This document shows positions 10,911-22,455 of a stretch of DNA of 64,000 nucleotides, piece after piece (position 1 is the first letter of the stretch; each line of letters begins with the position of its first letter). This DNA comes from Diphasiastrum complanatum (taxonomy: Eukaryota; Streptophyta; Lycopodiopsida; Lycopodiales; Lycopodiaceae). The stretch lies in assembly GCA_029204225.1 (NCBI GenBank), contig CM055106.1, positions 19,999,117 to 20,063,116 of the forward strand, given 5' to 3'. The notes beneath the pieces are model-generated. The model worked only from the letters and a program-made list of their open reading frames with translations, was not told the DNA's origin and did no database searches. A program made the position numbers and the translations under genes.

Positions 10911-11353
10911 AGTTATGGACTTGGCTCATTACATTCGCCGCGTCCATTTACATTTACTTTACTTTATGCATAAGCAAGCCTTGGGCCCTTTTTTATTCAT
11001 TAGTGACACTTAGACTATGTGGTTGGCTTTTGGCCTTATTATTCATTTTTAGGCTATTTGGACATATTAGTGGAGAGTGGGGGCCTTCTTGGAGGGCGCA
11101 CTATTTTCCCTCCCAATTGAGCCCTAGCCATCAGAAGCTTCCTTTTAGGGCTTCCTCTTGGCTATAAGTAGGGAAACTGTGTCATTTGTTAGTCAGCTGA
11201 CGATATCGATCTCTCTCTTTAGCCTCCTTAATCTCTCACTTTCCTGCTTTTTAGGGTTAAGTCTTGCTTATGTACTGCTTTCATAACTTAAGTCTTGCTT
11301 ATGTGATGCTTTCATAGCTTAGCTCTAGATCAGCTGTGGCTCTATTCGTAACT
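10911..11353 (+). repeat. Chromovirus copy 1, 3' LTR
   Basis: Preceded by the purine tract CCAGGGAG. Starts AGTTATGGACTTGG and ends CGTAACT, giving AGTTA/TAACT terminal inverted repeats instead of TG/CA. Carries GGAGGGCGCACTATTTTCCC (11092) and a TATA-like GGCTATAAGTAGGG (11160). Homologous LTRs: 34477-34877, 38390-38691 and 60463-60835. Confidence 0.8.
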
Positions 11354-11398
11354 GGATAGCCTTTATTTCTTGGTCAATTTGGTCTATACAATTTTACA
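11353..11398 (-). repeat. Short terminal repeat of the inverted gypsy element (left)
   Basis: Minus-strand TGTAAAATTGTATAGACC to GGCTATCCA, 46 bases with TG/CA ends, directly after the purine tract CGGAGGGG. It matches 14569-14612 with one difference. Both copies stop at GGCTATC, so the LTR is either genuinely about 46 bp or both are cut at the same point. Confidence 0.65.
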
Positions 11399-11439
11399 CC
11401 CCTCCGAAGCATTAAGCGTTGTCCTCAACGAACATTTCT

Positions 11440-11815
11440 CAAATAAACATTTAAAATTTCTGGATATTCTAGGAAGAATTCTTCTTCCATCCATCTTGCA
11501 TCCATAGTAGGATAGTTTTTAAACTTGAGGAGGTATAATGTAGAAGTTATTCACTTTCTTCCAGTTCTTGTCTTGTGCATCAAGATATGCTTAGGTTGAA
11601 AGATTTCTTCGGTTCTTTGAACTTCTGGAGGTTCAAAATCTGTCAATCTTTCAGGTCCTGGACCATTGAATTTCTTTAGCAAGCTTACATGGAATTTGTT
11701 ATGGATTTTCCAAGTAATAGGCAAGTCAAGCTCACATGTAACCTCATTGATTACTTTCTTGACTTTAAAGGGTCCATAATACTTTTGGGCTAGTTTTGGG
11801 TGGAGTTTACCCAAT
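11440..11815 (-). pseudogene. Integrase C-terminal domain and chromo-like tail (minus strand)
   Basis: Reads GKLHPKLAQKYYGPFKV, then CELDLPITWKIHNKFHVSLL, the standard integrase C-terminal fold of gypsy elements, followed by EIFQPKHILMHKTRTGRK and a stop. The normal follow-on of a chromo-type tail (DARWMEEEFFLEYPE-like) continues in shifted frames to about 11450. It completes the plus-strand integrase at 13036-14110 but lies in opposite orientation. Confidence 0.75.
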
Positions 11816-11819
11816 AGAC

Positions 11820-13035
11820 CTCCCTATAGGGTAAGCCATTCTCAACAAGAAGAAATTTCTAAGCAAATTATTGACTTGTTAGAGAAAGCCCTTATAAAAT
11901 CCAGTAACTCCCCCTATTGCTCTCCTGTACTTCAGGTACAAAAGAAAGATGGGAGTTATAGGATGTGTGTGGACTATCGTGCTTTAAACAACATTACAGT
12001 TAAGAACCGTTTTCCTATTCCAAGAATAGATGACATTATGGATAGGATAAATGGATCATGTATCTTTAGTAGAATTGATTTGACAAGTGAATACCACCAG
12101 ATCAGAGTAGCACCTGAAGATGTCCATAAAAGTACTAGGACAAATTCTGGCCTTTATGAATTTTTAGTGGTACCATTTGGTCTTACTAATGCTCCCGCAA
12201 CATTCAATAGAATGATGGAACGAGTCTTTCGACCTCATAGAAGTTTTGTAGGAACATTCTTTGATGATATCTTAGTCTTCAGTGCAAATGAAGAAGAACA
12301 TAAAAGACATCTAGATATCATCTTTAGAACCCTACAAGAAAACTCACTTCTCATAAAAGACAAGAAAAACGAATTCTTCCTAGAAAAGATACACTTTCTA
12401 GGACATATGATTTCTAAGGAAGGAATCCAAATGGACCCTTCAAAGATTAAAGCCATACAAGACTGGCCTAAACCAAGAAATATTCATGAAGTTCGGTCTT
12501 TCCTAGGCTTATGTTCCTATTATAGAAAGTTTATTTGTCATTTTGCTCATATAGCTTCACCATTACATGAACTCACTAAGAAGAGGGTAAAATTTCATTG
12601 GTATAAGAAAGAGCAAAATGCCTTTGATACTCTGAAGCATGCCCTTACCATTGGGCCTGTTCTTATTATTCCTGACCTTCACAAGTCTTTCTTTGTGGAA
12701 GTGGATGCAAGTTTAGACTGTATTGGGACAGTCTTAAACCAAGAAGGTCATCTTGTAGCCTGTGAAAGCAGATGACTTCAAGGGGCAGAAGTACAATATG
12801 ACATTTATGAAAAAGAACTTTTGGCCATTATTCATGCCCTTAAGTTATGGAAGCACTATCTACTAATGATTTCCTAGTTAAAACAGATCATCAAAGCCTT
12901 AGGTACTTTCTCACCCAGCAATTAATTCAAGAAAAACATCTAAAATGGGCTAACTACCTTAGCACCTTCCATTTTCAGTTACTTCATCACCCAAGAAAAG
13001 ATAATAAGGTCGTCGATGCATTATCGAGAAACTAG
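11820..13035 (+). pseudogene. Gypsy reverse transcriptase and RNase H (inverted block)
   Basis: RT domain opens at PPYRVSHSQQ (11821), with [49 protein letters not shown] and the catalytic FFDDILVFS (about 12255-12285). RNase H follows, with VEVDASLDCIGTVLNQEG, then after a TGA at 12773 EKELLAIIHALKLWKHYL, TDHQSLRYFLTQQ and the C-terminal DNKVVDALSRN before a stop. RT residues look intact; premature stops and a small frame change interrupt RNase H. Confidence 0.85.
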
Positions 13036-14110
13036 AAGGTCAACCATATTTCCCTAGCATATCATGAAGATTTCCTTCCTATGAAAAGTATGCATGCTAG
13101 TGATTCCGACTTCCATCATATCTTTGAAATACTTGAAAGAAATCAAAGTCATAAAGATTATGTTTTGAAAGAAGTATATTTATTCAAAGAAGATAAGCTT
13201 TGTATTCCCATAGCATTTAGAACCAAGATCCTTCAAGAAACCCATAGTCCACCCTATGCAAGACATAGGGGAATCCCTTCAACTCTGGAAGCTCTAAAAA
13301 AATTCTTTTATTGGCCTACCATGCATCGAGACACAAGGCATTATATAAATGCATGTCTAGTTTGTCAACACAATAAAGATGAGCGAGGATTAAAAACTCT
13401 AGGATTACTTCATCCCTTGCCTATTCTTGAAGCTCCCTGGGAGCATATTACCATGGACTTTATCTCTGGGTTCCCTAAAACAAAAAATGGGAATGAGATG
13501 ATATGGACTGTCATTGATAGATTTAGCAAACATGCTCATTTTATTCCCTGTAAGAAAAAACTTAAAGGACCCAAAGCTGCTCATTTGTTTATCTGTCACA
13601 TCTTTAGGCTGCATGGACTACCCAAGAGTATAGTGTCTGATCGGGATACGAGATTTACTAACAGCTTTTGGAGAGCCCTTTTTGATAACCCGGGGACAAC
13701 CCTTTAATTCTCTTCCTCCTTTTACCGCCAAACTGATGGTCAAAGTGAAATTACTAATCGAACCATCATAGATTTGTTGAGAAATTGTGTAAGTGATCAA
13801 AAGGCTCAATGGGAACACTATCTCCCTATTATAGAATTTGCTTACAATAACATAGTTCATTCTTCTACTGGTAAAGCGCCTTTTGAAGCAATGTATGGAA
13901 AACCTATTGTGCCTCCTGTATTAAGGACTAAAGAGAAGATATTTGCCTCAGATGAATTTGTGCAGGATTATCAGGACACCTTTTCAAAGGTTCAACAATC
14001 CATCGCAAGTGCACAATAGAAACATAAGAAAAGTGCAAATATGTGTTGGAGGGCAATCAAGTACGAAAAAGAAGAATTAGTTCTCCTAAAAATTGAAAAG
14101 AAAAGGCTCA
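13036..14110 (+). pseudogene. Gypsy integrase (inverted block)
   Basis: Zinc-binding HHCC region with HRGIPSTLEALKKFFYWP and CLVCQHNK (13265-13380). The catalytic core has TMDFISGFP and VIDRFSKHAHF (13455-13545), SDRDTRFTNSFW (13635) and, after a frameshift near 13707, GQSEITNRTIIDLL (13740), so all three acidic residues can be seen. FEAMYGKPIVPP lies near 13890. It fades out near 14110 after KYEKEELVLLK, where orientation switches. Confidence 0.8.
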
Positions 14111-14114
14111 GGAA

Positions 14115-14568
14115 AAAGAAGGGCAGCATGGAACTTCCAGGAATTATGTCTATCGTATGATCTTCAGGACTTTCAGGGGGTAAGGACTTTAGTAGCTCAT
14201 CAGAAAAACAAGAAGAATATTTCAATAAATAGTCTTTTCTATTATTGTCTGAAGAATGTGCATTTCCATCAACATCATCATCCATACTTTGAACAAACAA
14301 CAAATAAGAAAATATCGCTTTCTTTAGTACTTTTGATACTTGAATATGGCTTACCAAAGGAATTGTTTTGCCACTCTATCTTTTATGCACACTAACGTCT
14401 TTACCTTTGTGCTTCCATGAAATCAAATGCTTATTGTAGTCCACAAGAGGATTGTGCATTTTGTGCCAAGGCATGCCTAAGATTACATCTACTCCCTGCA
14501 AAGGACCTACCATGAATTCTATAGGTTCATAGTAGTCAGAGATTTAAAGCTTAAGTTTTTCAATTACA
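14115..14568 (-). pseudogene. Gypsy protease C-terminus and protease-RT linker (minus strand)
   Basis: Reads VIEKLKL, stop, ISDYYEPIEFMVGPLQGVD, VILGMPWHKMHNPLVDYN, then a variable linker and the conserved LPPESPEDHTIDIIPGSS that precedes RT. It begins right after the terminal repeat at 14569, so gag and the protease active site are gone. Confidence 0.7.
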
Positions 14569-14612
14569 GATAGCCTTTATTTCTTGGTCAACTTGGTCTA
14601 TACAATTTTACA
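14569..14612 (-). repeat. Short terminal repeat of the inverted gypsy element (right)
   Basis: Second copy of the 46-bp terminal sequence, TGTAAAATTGTATAGACC to GGCTATC, joined directly to protease coding sequence. Confidence 0.65.
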
Positions 14613-15057
14613 AACATGGAGTTACGATAAACGTGAGTTCACTCGTAACTACACTATTCAACCATGGCTTGTGCAAATTTATTACCCATTTAGTTGTCAT
14701 ATCAGATTATGGTGAGATACGACTGGAAAGCATGGATATGCTCAGGAGTATGGACAGTAGTGAGTGACATTTCTTAAGTCACCAAGGCTAGAATAGCATG
14801 GATTTGCTCTGACACTAGCACGCGTGTTCACACCATTTCTTTTAGCGACAAGCAATATATACGGTGAAAACTTTTCATACTTTTGCTTTAAACGAAATGA
14901 ACTGATACAGACCAATGCCCAAAAACTGATCAGCATGGCACTCGCCCTGATACGGTAATGGAGGGGCTTGGCCTATCGCTAAAAAATCGTCTTTGCATTT
15001 GGGAAGACTGGACTATGATTGAAAATGCCATTTATGCTGATAAGTAGTATAACTTCT
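14613..15057. other. No recognised gene
   Basis: No coding or repeat identity seen. GGAGTTACG and CTCGTAACT words near 14620-14660 recall the ends of the chromovirus LTR but no LTR body is present. Confidence 0.4.
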
Positions 15058-16555
<1,498 letters not shown>

Positions 16556-16559
16556 CCTT

Positions 16560-16815
16560 GATCTGGAGTTTTTGTTGTCGGTCCCCATGAAATGGGAGGA
16601 TTTTTTGCCACCATTATTCTTTGATTTTGCACTTATCGCCGCATCTACATATAAAGAAGGGCCTTTTCCAGGTCCAGATCGTATAAGTTCATTCTATAAA
16701 ATCATGTCTCAAAATATCCTCTAGTTATAGCCCAGGTCTGTTTAGAAGGACATTCTTGAAGGCTCAAATTTGTTCATCTTGATAACATTATCAAAGGCAG
16801 GATTTTTATGTAAAG
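16560..16815 (+). pseudogene. LINE reverse transcriptase fingers fragment
   Basis: One frame reads PLFFDFALIAASTYKEGPFP, then GPDRISSFYKIMSQNIL and a stop; a following segment reads FILITLSKAG. The GPD-x-FYK pattern followed by an LIPK-G-like motif is the entry to the RT domain in non-LTR elements. It is short and isolated. Confidence 0.45.
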
Positions 16816-17009
16816 CGGCTTGTTTGCAAGTGTGGACTTCAACATCGGTAAAATGGGAAGGGTAATCGATAGTTCTATAGAAATAGGTGCGAAAAAGTTA
16901 ACAGAAGGAAGACTCCATAATTTGTAGGCAGTTTTGGCAGATTTGGACTCAATAGTTCGGGCCAGGGACCAATGGTACTTGGCAACTCTTAGCTTGACAA
17001 AACTCGAAG

Positions 17010-17568
17010 GAAGATTGATTGTCTATTTCACAAATTTTTTTGTGAGAAGGATTCTAGTTGTGAGGCACTTTCTTCATCAAGGTCATCGACAAAAATCAAC
17101 GGATGTGGAGAGAGAGGTGGTTTTATGGGGGTAGAAATCTCAAAAGATAAAGGACCGCTTTCTTTTTCAAGACAAGCAAATTTTTTTTTTTCGAATATGA
17201 GCATTACAAAATCGTTCCTCTTCCACAAGATTATCAACATAATTAGGGAGGTTAATAAAAATGCTCTCGACTATATTCAATGGGTCCTTCTTTTTGATAA
17301 AGTCCATATAGATTTTAATTCAATCCAAGGTAGTCATGAGGTCAACAAGGCAAAAAATTCTATCTTCAAGACCAGCAGCATTACATGTAGCTTTATCAGT
17401 AGAAACAATACATGACTGGGCTTGGATTATTCAAGTTGAAGGACCCTATTCTTTTGATCATATTCAAGAAGTATTTGCCTTGCAAAGTGGAGAAACTGGG
17501 CTTTTTTAGAAGACGTTCAATTTCACGGATATTCCCAGCATCACCAAGGTTAGCAAGAAGTTTGACAG
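17010..17568 (-). pseudogene. PLE N-terminal region, permuted copy
   Basis: Matches the PLE-1 N-terminal region (2380-2960) in two blocks: IREIERLLKKPSFSTLQGKY and IGSFNLNNPS (17568-17409), then a block equal to 2945-2640 (17409-17150, FACLEKESGPLSFEIST). Block order is reversed relative to PLE-1 although both are on the minus strand. It is bounded by copia sequence at 17569. Confidence 0.5.
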
Positions 17569-18031
17569 CGATTTAGATTGGGCAGGAGACATGGATACTA
17601 GAAAGTCCACATCTGGTTATATTTATTTTCTTGCAAGAGAACCCTTTTCATGGAACAGCAGAAAGCATAAATGCAATTCGTTGTCCTCTACAAAATCATA
17701 ATACGTTGCAGCTACATCAACAGTGAAGGAGATTATTTGGCATAGAAGGTTGCTACAAGATTTGCAATTTCCACACATCGGTTCAACTATACTCCAATGT
17801 GACGATCAGAGCTGCATAACTCTATCTCTAAGACCACGAACTCCTACTAGAAGTAAGCACATAGAAGTTCAATTTTTTTTTCTTAGAAAGAAAGTTCAAA
17901 ATAAAGATGTTGTACTAAATTACTGTCATACAGACAGTATGTTGGTTGATATTTTGACAAAACCATTGTCAAGAGATAAACATTATACTTTAGTAGGCAT
18001 CTTAAATCTCAATTTAAATTCAGATTCGTAG
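17569..18031 (+). pseudogene. Ty1/copia RNase H C-terminus
   Basis: Reads LDWAGDMDTRKSTSGYIYFL, then WNSRKHKCNSLSST, STVKEIIWHRRLLQDLQF, CDDQSCITLSL, RSKHIEVQFFFLRKKV and DILTKPLSRDKHY. This is the canonical end of copia pol. It starts abruptly at the junction with PLE sequence (5' truncated) and has one internal stop. A polypurine tract and LTR start follow. Confidence 0.85.
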
Positions 18032-18040
18032 TAGTAATCT

Positions 18041-18690
18041 TAAGGGGGAGTGTTGGAGTTAATCTTACTCCTACTCATCCTAACTGCCCTCCAATTCACT
18101 TATGTAAATCACTCTTTCAAAGCAATCTGCAGAAATGATCTGTTTGTCGCACAGTAAACATTTTTACTTGCAATATGCAAAAGTCGAAAAAGTCTTCTAC
18201 TTATCATTTCAAGCATTCTGAGCACAAAAGTTTTTGTGAAAATGCGACAAAGGTTTTTTTCTCGAGATTTCGGGCACCCGAGAAATGTAACATTTTTTTG
18301 AAGAATGTGAGGAATGCAACATACTGCAAAGTTACACGGGATACCGCAAGGAACCGCCCGAGTCTAGCTTGTGGTCAACATGCGAAGTGATGAACAATAG
18401 CTTATGAAGAAGACTGATACCGCAATTCAATGATTGCGGTTAACATACGGTTGCGACCGCACCACAATATCATGCTCCTACGATCACATACAAAGGAGAT
18501 TACAATTGTCTACGTCTTTATCTTACGTCTTCACGCTCCACTATAATAACCGATCTACGGATTAGTACTAGGAATGTTAATGATCTTTTAAACTCTGTAA
18601 TTAGAATAACATAAGATCATCCTACAGCTACACAAGCAAATGAGCGATCAAAAGAAAGGCATCAATCGAAAAATCGATTAATCGATCAGT
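18041..18690 (+). repeat. Copia polypurine tract and 3' LTR
   Basis: TAAGGGGGAG (18041-18050) is the plus-strand primer. The LTR begins TGTTGGAGTTAATC at 18051. Its 3' end is not clear; sequence up to about 18690 has no coding signal, then an opposite-strand copia begins. Near 18640-18670 there is a small CGATTAATCG palindrome. Confidence 0.6.
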
Positions 18691-18699
18691 ATCAACCAT

Positions 18700-20270
18700 A
18701 GTAATAACCAAAACTGGTTTTAGTATCTGACTCCTCATAGACAGCTCCCCTTGTGAAAATGGTCTGCATAGGGCCACAAATGTCCATGTGTACAAGATCT
18801 AGCAAATTTCTAGAAGTATGGACTGCATTGAAAATGGAAGGACTTCTAGCATGCCTTTGATTATACAATTTTACATGGAGTACCGAATTTGCTAATTGTG
18901 GGCAGACCTTGTACTAAATTTTTTTTGACATTTATTGAATACAATTGGAATTGAGGTGGCCTAAGCATATTAGCTGTTTCACAAGTGGATGTACAAAGAG
19001 CTTGACAAATAGAAGAATTGTAGTGGCTAATTTTGTAAAGATTGTTACTCCTTTTTTAGAAAGCTAGAGCTTTCCGAAACTTGTCAAAAATGGTGTAGCC
19101 ATTTGTGTCAAATTCTACCCTCCGACCCAAATCTGTGATTTGGCTAACTGAGAGCATATTTTTGGTCAGATTTGGAACATGGAGAACGTTGGTCAACAAC
19201 TTCACTTCACCTCTTTAAAATTCGATCCTAACTGTTCCTTCACCCTCAATAGAATGAGTTGAGTTGTCTCTAAGCTGCACAATTTGAGAGTGGGTGTATA
19301 ATCTTTGAACCAGTCCTTGTGGTGAGTCATATGCTGAGTTGCTCCTGAGTCTAGGTACCAAGAATCGATATATTGGCTTGTTGTTGGAACTGCATTTTAT
19401 TCTCATTGTTAGATTTTAAAGTTTTCCAGTCCTTGATAAGATGGCCAATTCTCGTATAGCATTTACTAAATAGATTATGCTTTGATTGGAATGATGAAGA
19501 CTTCAAATTCGGCCCTAGACCAGAATTCGACCCTAAGCCAAAATTCGACCCAGAGTGAAAATCCGACCCAGATTGCATGTTGCTCCTTTTGTCTAAAAAT
19601 ATTCTGACTGTGTAGATCTGTTTGATCTAAACTTCTGATTTCTTTTCGAATATAGAGCTTGAGTATCCGACTTTGAGCCTGAGGAGGTTGCAGATCTTCT
19701 AACTTCCTCTTATAGAAGCATCGAAATTACTCTTGAAAGAGTGAGGTGCTCTTGGGTCAAAATTTCCAAGATCCATTTCATAGGCTTCAGGTAGACTCAA
19801 TAATAGAGTCATAACAACATCATAATCTTATATGACTGAGCCAGTTGCAGCCATCTGCTCCATAAGAGTTTTGAAAGTGTTGAGATGACTCGAAACGCTT
19901 TCTGCTTCAAACATTCTCAGGGAGAAGAGTTTTTTTCTCAAATGTGATTTGGATGTGGTATCCCTGATATCGTAGAGAGTTGCTAGGATGTCCATGCATC
20001 CTTAGCAGTCTGAACAACACATATGTGGCTGATTTGTGTGTCCATGATATTGAGAGTAATCGTGGTAAAAGCCTTGTCATCTTCAGTCTCCATTTGGTGA
20101 TAATGGGTGCATCACCTTCAAGTTTGGGTTCTGTGCCATCAACGATGTCCCACAGGTCTTTGGCTAGTAGTATGACCTTCATTTTGAATTTTTAGATATG
20201 GTAGTTACTCCCATCGAGTTTGTCGATAAGAGAAGAACTAGAAGACGAATCCATTATGGTTGAGTGGGAT
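18700..20270 (-). pseudogene. Ty1/copia gag-protease-integrase start, broken
   Basis: Minus-strand order from 20255: a gag start, KVILLAKDLWDIVDGTEPK (UBN2-type gag), a degenerate zinc knuckle CYTRIGHLIKDW near 19455, the protease WYLDSGATQHMTHH (about 19325-19365, with the catalytic DSG), LHVPNLTKNMLSVSQ, and finally integrase DLVHMDICGPMQT near 18770 where it stops against unrelated sequence. Stops and shifts are frequent. RT is missing. Confidence 0.75.
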
Positions 20271-20385
20271 TGTTGGTAGAAACAACGATTTCAGAATACT
20301 GTTGCTTGCGTGCTTGCTAGAACGGCATACTGATAAAAACAAGACTTGATAATCCGCAGTAGAGATGCAGATTACTGAACTGCCT

Positions 20386-20400
20386 GCTCTGATACCATGT
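20386..20400 (-). other. Copia primer-binding site (initiator tRNA-Met type)
   Basis: Minus-strand ACATGGTATCAGAGC directly upstream of the gag start. The same motif recurs at 20468-20481, suggesting a duplicated or rearranged LTR/leader junction. Confidence 0.65.
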
Positions 20401-20599
20401 CAAAATTGATGGTTTAAGAGATAATTGATTGATATCGAATTAGAGGAGCTCTGATAAAAATAGAGGCTCTGATACCATGTCGAAAATCGAGAGGTTAGTC
20501 AGTAGAAGCTGCGTGTAGGATCGGAAGCACCACATTTAGCAATAGAATAATCAAGATGAATGATTCATACTGATGAGCAAATGAACGATACAATAGTCT
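20401..20599. other. LTR remnant between copia and PLE
   Basis: Non-coding; contains the second primer-site-like motif. Probably the truncated 5' LTR of the copia element at 18700-20400. Confidence 0.35.
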
Positions 20600-21842
20600 A
20601 TCAATAACATGATGAATGTCATAAAACAAACCTTTACAAGTAATATGCCAAAAAATTTGCTAAAAAATGAGGAGCTATCGTTCCTATTATGTACCTATAA
20701 AGCACATAAGAATTCGTTCAGATGGATTACCAATGCACATGATTGGTATTTTTCTAAGGTGCCCACATTTCTTACAGGAGCTCTTGGTATGCTGACTATG
20801 CTCCTCATGGAGGGAGTAGGCCTTAAGGCAAATAAGTACAAGAGTATCCTGATGTGGATACTAACCTCTTCCACTGAATTCTACCTTAATGTGCCAAGGA
20901 AAACACAGCCATGTGGTCTATCGATATCTCTAAATGTTATGAAAACATCCCTCTAATTGGCCAAGATGGTAATACATAGATTGATTATATTCCTTCAAAT
21001 AGACTAAGAGTGATTTGCTTGCATACAAATGGCTGTCACGTTTTGGTGAATTTAAATGGAAATGGAAAAACAAACAAAGAAATGGACTTGTATTGATAAG
21101 ATGCAGTTATGCCAGGGGAGCAATGCTTTAACTGACAACTGCATAGTTATATTGGAAAATAAGAAATGGAGGCAGGTATGTGGAATGCTAGTGGGTTTCT
21201 TTTGTTTGTCTACATGGTGTAATTGGTACCTATCCTACTATGAATTACAATTTATGAAAAGATTAGCCATGCTTGGCAAATTGAACTATCTACAGTCGTT
21301 TAAGAACACTTTTTGATACATAGATGATATATGATTTATTAATAATCTGGACGCTCTATTGTTTCTTGACAAGGAGCAACTACGTACGGATAATAATCCT
21401 ATTTGGATTTACCCACTTGAATAGTTAACTATAAAAAATGAAGGTATCAGAAAAAATACTGCGAATTTTCTAAATATTACCACTACATTTGGTCCTAGTT
21501 CTGGGACTTTTCACATGAAAAATATGATAAGAGAAAAGAGTTGCCATTTACATACTTCCAATTCATACATCCAAAAGGCCATTTTTCAACTCATACAAAG
21601 TGATTAACTCACAGGTTATTGCTACTATGTACTGTTGTAGTGACCAGGATACCTTCATTAAGGAAGTTCAAGACATCATTATGGCTTTTCATAAAAATGG
21701 CTTCATAAAAGAGAAGTTAATTGAAATCACTTGTAACATCCTCAAGCACAACATGTTTCCTGGGCTGATGTATGAATTACCGGACAATATTGATTTCCTC
21801 TTGGTGGGCAATTAGCATTCCCTCTCAGGCACCCCCTTGAGA
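20600..21842 (+). pseudogene. PLE copy 3 reverse transcriptase, broken
   Basis: Aligns with PLE-1 across the RT half: VIKQTFTSNMPKNLLKNEEL, LCTYKAHKNSFRWITNAHDW, TGALGMLTMLLMEG, motif A SIDISKCYENIPL (Asp present, about 20915-20955), a motif B remnant around WCNWYLSYYELQFMKRL (21215-21260), motif C YIDDI (21318) between two stops, thumb IWIYPLE, and a C-terminal LPDNIDFLLVG. It has many stops and small deletions. It starts inside the element, so it is 5' truncated, and ends with the same 3' terminal order as PLE-1. Confidence 0.62.
21823..21842 (+). other. PLE copy 3 terminal hairpin
   Basis: TCTCAGG / CCTTGAGA with a short loop and one bulge, equivalent to the stronger hairpin of PLE-1 at 358-391. 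Confidence 0.4.
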
Positions 21843-21873
21843 TACCTTGCTGACAGTTGGTGAGTTCTCTCAT

Positions 21874-22001
<128 letters not shown>

Positions 22002-22455
22002 ACCATCTCCATGCTTTTGTCTCCATCACCTTCCCCATCTCCACGCAGCCATCATCTCCTCACTAATTCCATCTCCATGCAACTCTCACTTCTTTCTAGC
22101 TTTCTTTGTGGCTATATCTACCTTTTTTGTGCATGACACTTTCTTGCATCACTTATAGCTACTCTAAGCTTGTTTCTCAAAATTTCATTGCTGCTATCCT
22201 TTTGCAATAGATCCTCAACAGTTTGAGTTTTGAAAATTTGATTTTTCTTGATCTCAAAATTTTCGCAGTCTGTAAAATTCGTATAGTTCGTACATATACG
22301 TACAGTCTGACGACTACATAGTGCTATGTCTTACCTTCGATCTGAATCAATTTTCGGGTCAATTGGACTTCATATGACAAAGTTATGTTCATTTTTGTAA
22401 AATTGCTTGATTAGGGTTTTGTTTCCTCTCTCATCTATCTCCTGCAAATCATCCT

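Larger units (their letters stand above)
9339..11353 (+). mobile_element. Chromovirus (Ty3/gypsy) copy 1: gag joined to chromodomain, plus 3' LTR
   Basis: Deletion derivative. Gag is followed by the start of protease (GREY...THS around 10620-10670) and then directly by the chromodomain tail and a 3' LTR. RT, RNase H and integrase are missing. The junction lies at AGATTC, a word present on both sides of the lost segment in the fuller copy at 34477-38691, suggesting a microhomology or template-switch deletion. The 5' LTR and primer site are not visible. Copies 1, 3 and 4 of this family are recognisable by shared protein sequence and by LTRs starting AGTTATGGAC. Confidence 0.8.
11353..14612. mobile_element. 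Second gypsy family element with internally inverted pol block
   Basis: Both outer parts read on the minus strand: terminal repeat plus protease/linker on the right (14612-14115), and integrase C-terminus plus terminal repeat on the left (11815-11353). The central RT-RNase H-integrase block (11820 to about 14110) reads on the plus strand. The minus-strand linker stops at DHTIDIIPGSS where PPYRVSHSQ should follow; PPYRVSHSQ opens the plus-strand block at 11821. The plus-strand integrase stops where GKLHPKLAQKYYG, found on the minus strand at 11814, should follow. One inversion explains both breaks. Gag is deleted: the right terminal repeat abuts protease. Confidence 0.75.
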
